A DNA stretch of 64,000 nucleotides from positions 455,700 through 519,699 of the forward strand of contig NZ_LMVC01000002.1 in the NCBI RefSeq assembly GCF_001510655.1, given 5' to 3'. Position 1 is the stretch's first letter. Each line of letters opens with the position of its first letter. The stretch comes from Fictibacillus sp. FJAT-27399. Its GTDB lineage: Bacteria > Bacillota > Bacilli > Bacillales > Fictibacillaceae. Below the pieces are notes generated by a model. It had not been told where the DNA came from. It saw only the letters and a list, made by a program, of their open reading frames with translations, and did no database searches. The translations under genes and the position numbers were made by a program. Of this stretch, positions 62,601 to 64,000 are shown piece after piece.

Positions 62601-62664
62601 TTTACAAACTTTACGAAATCTTTAATCTGACCCTTTTGTGCTTGGAAGAAAAAAATAGTATGAT
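62601..62664 (+). promoter_or_regulatory. phoPR promoter region with PHO-box-like repeats
   Basis: TTTACA (62601), TTTACG (62610) and TTTAAT (62621) resemble the PhoP direct-repeat consensus TT(A/C/T)A(C/T)A at spacings of 9 and 11. TATGAT at 62659-62664 is a plausible -10, 17 bases after a poor -35 TTGTGC. PhoP autoregulates its operon in B. subtilis; the boxes here are weak. Confidence 0.4.
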
Positions 62665-62709
62665 TGTAATGAATAAAGGTGAAACGTAACTAAAAAAGGG
62701 TGGGAAAAG

Positions 62710-63420
62710 ATGAGCCAGAAAATCATGGTAGTCGAGGACGAATTATCGATCTCAACATTATTGCAATTTAATTTAGAACAAGCTGGTTTTGAAGTGATCA
62801 CCGCAATGGATGGACGAAAGGGCCTTGAATTGGCTGAAATGGAAAAACCGGATTTAATGGTTCTTGATCTTATGCTGCCTGAAATGGATGGTCTCGAGGT
62901 TTGTAAAAACTTGAGACAAAAGCAGCTTTTTATTCCCATACTCATGCTGACTGCAAAAGACGATGAATTTGATAAGGTGTTAGGATTGGAATTAGGGGCA
63001 GATGATTATATGACAAAGCCGTTTAGTCCCCGTGAAGTGGTTGCCCGGGTGAAAGCCATCCTTCGGCGTACCAAGCAGGCGGCTATCGAGGAACCTGCTC
63101 AAGCAGAGGAATCGGAAAAGCTGACGATTGGAGAAGTAGAAGTTTATCCCGAGAACTATGAAGCTTTTTATAAAGGGACAGCACTTGAATTGACTCCGAA
63201 AGAGTTTGAACTGCTGGTGTACCTCTCAAAGAATAAAAACAGGGTACTCACCAGGGAACAGCTTCTGTCTGCTGTATGGAATTATGATTTTGTCGGCGAC
63301 ACAAGGATTGTTGATGTGCATATCAGCCACCTGCGGGAAAAAATAGAAGAGAATACAAGAAAACCGGTCTATATTAAAACCATCAGGGGAATGGGCTATA
63401 AGCTTGAGGTTCCGCAATAA
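62710..63420 (+). CDS. phoP: Phosphate-response regulator PhoP
   Basis: OmpR-family response regulator of 236 aa controlling phosphate-starvation genes. The receiver domain has the acidic pair in VVEDE, the phospho-acceptor Asp53 in LDLMLP, Thr81 in LTAKDDEF and Lys103 in MTKPFSPRE. The winged-helix DNA-binding domain follows, with ELTPKEFELLVYLSKN and TIRGMGYKLE. ATG with AAAAAGGGTGGG. Its stop overlaps the phoR start by one base (TAATG), so the pair is coupled. Confidence 0.97.
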   Translation: MSQKIMVVEDELSISTLLQFNLEQAGFEVITAMDGRKGLELAEMEKPDLMVLDLMLPEMDGLEVCKNLRQKQLFIPILMLTAKDDEFDKVLGLELGADDYMTKPFSPREVVARVKAILRRTKQAAIEEPAQAEESEKLTIGEVEVYPENYEAFYKGTALELTPKEFELLVYLSKNKNRVLTREQLLSAVWNYDFVGDTRIVDVHISHLREKIEENTRKPVYIKTIRGMGYKLEVPQ

Positions 63421-64000
63421 TGCCAGATTTTAAAAACCGGGTACTCTCTTTTTTCCTGGTTGGAATTATGCTTGTTTTTATCCTGCTTGCTCTAATTGTC
63501 GGAGGTCTGGTGCACTATAACGTAAAGGAAAAGCGTCTGCAATCTTACCAAAGTGAGCTCCAGCTTGTTTCCCTTGCTGCTGTTAATAAGGATACTGGCC
63601 TCTTGGAAAAGCAGTTGGATCGGGCTGAAAAAGATTTAGGTGGAAAACTTCTCTATTTATCTCCCAAAGGCAAAGTTTTGGCGCAATCAAAAAGTGAGAA
63701 AGAAGCTGTTCCTGATCAGCCTTTAAATGGATTGGACGAATATAAAGGCAGTTCACTGGTTTCAACGAAAGATATGGACCGTCTCGTTTATACACTGCCG
63801 GTTAAAAATCAAACATCCGGTTCACTTGAAGGGTATGTCCAGCTAGTTATTCCTGAAAAGACAGCCAACAGCACGGAGAGATCCATTTGGCTTGCCATGT
63901 CTCTTGGTTTTCTCATCAGCCTGGTCATCATCCTCTTTGTCTCAATCCGTGTGCTGAATCGGATTGTTAAACCAGTAGAAGAGGCAACGAGCACAGCGAA
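63420..64000 (+). CDS. phoR: Sensor histidine kinase PhoR (5' part), truncated by window edge
   Basis: The first 193 codons are open to the window end. They encode MPDFKNRVLSFFLVGIML, a first membrane helix (about residues 8-30), an extracytoplasmic sensor segment of about 130 residues, a second helix (about residues 158-178, IWLAMSLGFLISLVIILFVS) and the beginning of a HAMP linker (RIVKPVEEATSTA). The PAS, histidine and ATPase domains lie beyond the edge. Starting inside the phoP stop codon, it is the cognate kinase of PhoP. Confidence 0.93.
   Translation, partial: MPDFKNRVLSFFLVGIMLVFILLALIVGGLVHYNVKEKRLQSYQSELQLVSLAAVNKDTGLLEKQLDRAEKDLGGKLLYLSPKGKVLAQSKSEKEAVPDQPLNGLDEYKGSSLVSTKDMDRLVYTLPVKNQTSGSLEGYVQLVIPEKTANSTERSIWLAMSLGFLISLVIILFVSIRVLNRIVKPVEEATSTA

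Overview
This window is a chromosomal segment of an endospore-forming, low- to mid-GC Firmicute of the family Bacillaceae (Bacillus sensu lato). Nearly every protein reads as a close relative of a Bacillus subtilis protein, and the order follows the B. subtilis aroA-ccpA to phoP-phoR segment. A SASP gene, a GerW gene, the ytrH/ytrI pair, refZ and strong AGGAGG ribosome sites agree with this. The genus is inference; a Fictibacillus-like organism is possible but is not shown by what I can read. Both ends are cut inside genes: the 3' part of aroA at the left and the 5' part of phoR at the right.

Layout. 1-5 kb: aroA end, an LTA-synthase-type membrane protein, ccpA, mtnN. 5-9.4 kb: acuABC facing away from acsA (acetate activation and its acetylation control). 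9.4-15.2 kb: a class A penicillin-binding protein, T-box-controlled tyrS, rpsD. 15.3-23.4 kb: a methionine gamma-lyase-like gene, a free-Met-sulfoxide reductase, refZ, hisJ, ezrA, and the cysteine desulfurase/thiI pair. 23.5-30.5 kb: sspA-type SASP, mbcS, ytcJ-like amidohydrolase, ytfI/gerW, tpx, ytxK. 30.7-38.8 kb: ackA, an EcsC-family gene, argGH, a 52-aa gene, an SDR, ald. 38.8-45.2 kb: pepQ-like peptidase, ytkL, ytoI, ytpI, nrnA and small sporulation-linked membrane genes. 45.3-57.8 kb: dnaE, malic enzyme, a GntR regulator, accDA, pfkA, pyk, fxsA, ytvI, ytwI. 58-64 kb: citZ-icd-mdh, a MaoC-like gene, phoPR.

Functionally the window is a carbon-overflow and central-metabolism block: acetate (acsA, acuABC, ackA), pyruvate, malate and acetyl-CoA (ald, maeB, accDA, pfkA, pyk), the TCA branch (citZ-icd-mdh), and the master catabolite regulator CcpA. 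Candidate CcpA operators lie before acsA, the methionine gamma-lyase gene, citZ and the maoC-like gene. A perfect FadR/PdhR-type palindrome lies just downstream of the malic-enzyme promoter, and the matching GntR regulator is encoded two genes before accA.

Non-coding structure is the less ordinary part. There are three copies of a MITE-like element with a shared GC-rich core, five copies of a second intergenic repeat ending in GTCTAGCT-CAGCGC, and two arrays of degenerate repeats of about 20 bp. There is also a terminator-like hairpin between promoter and start in the argG leader, and a terminator whose right arm is the ribosome site of the next gene. I found no CRISPR array, prophage, transposase, toxin-antitoxin pair, defence island or biosynthetic cluster. 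I see no convincing new multi-gene system; the regulatory and repeat observations are the best leads.
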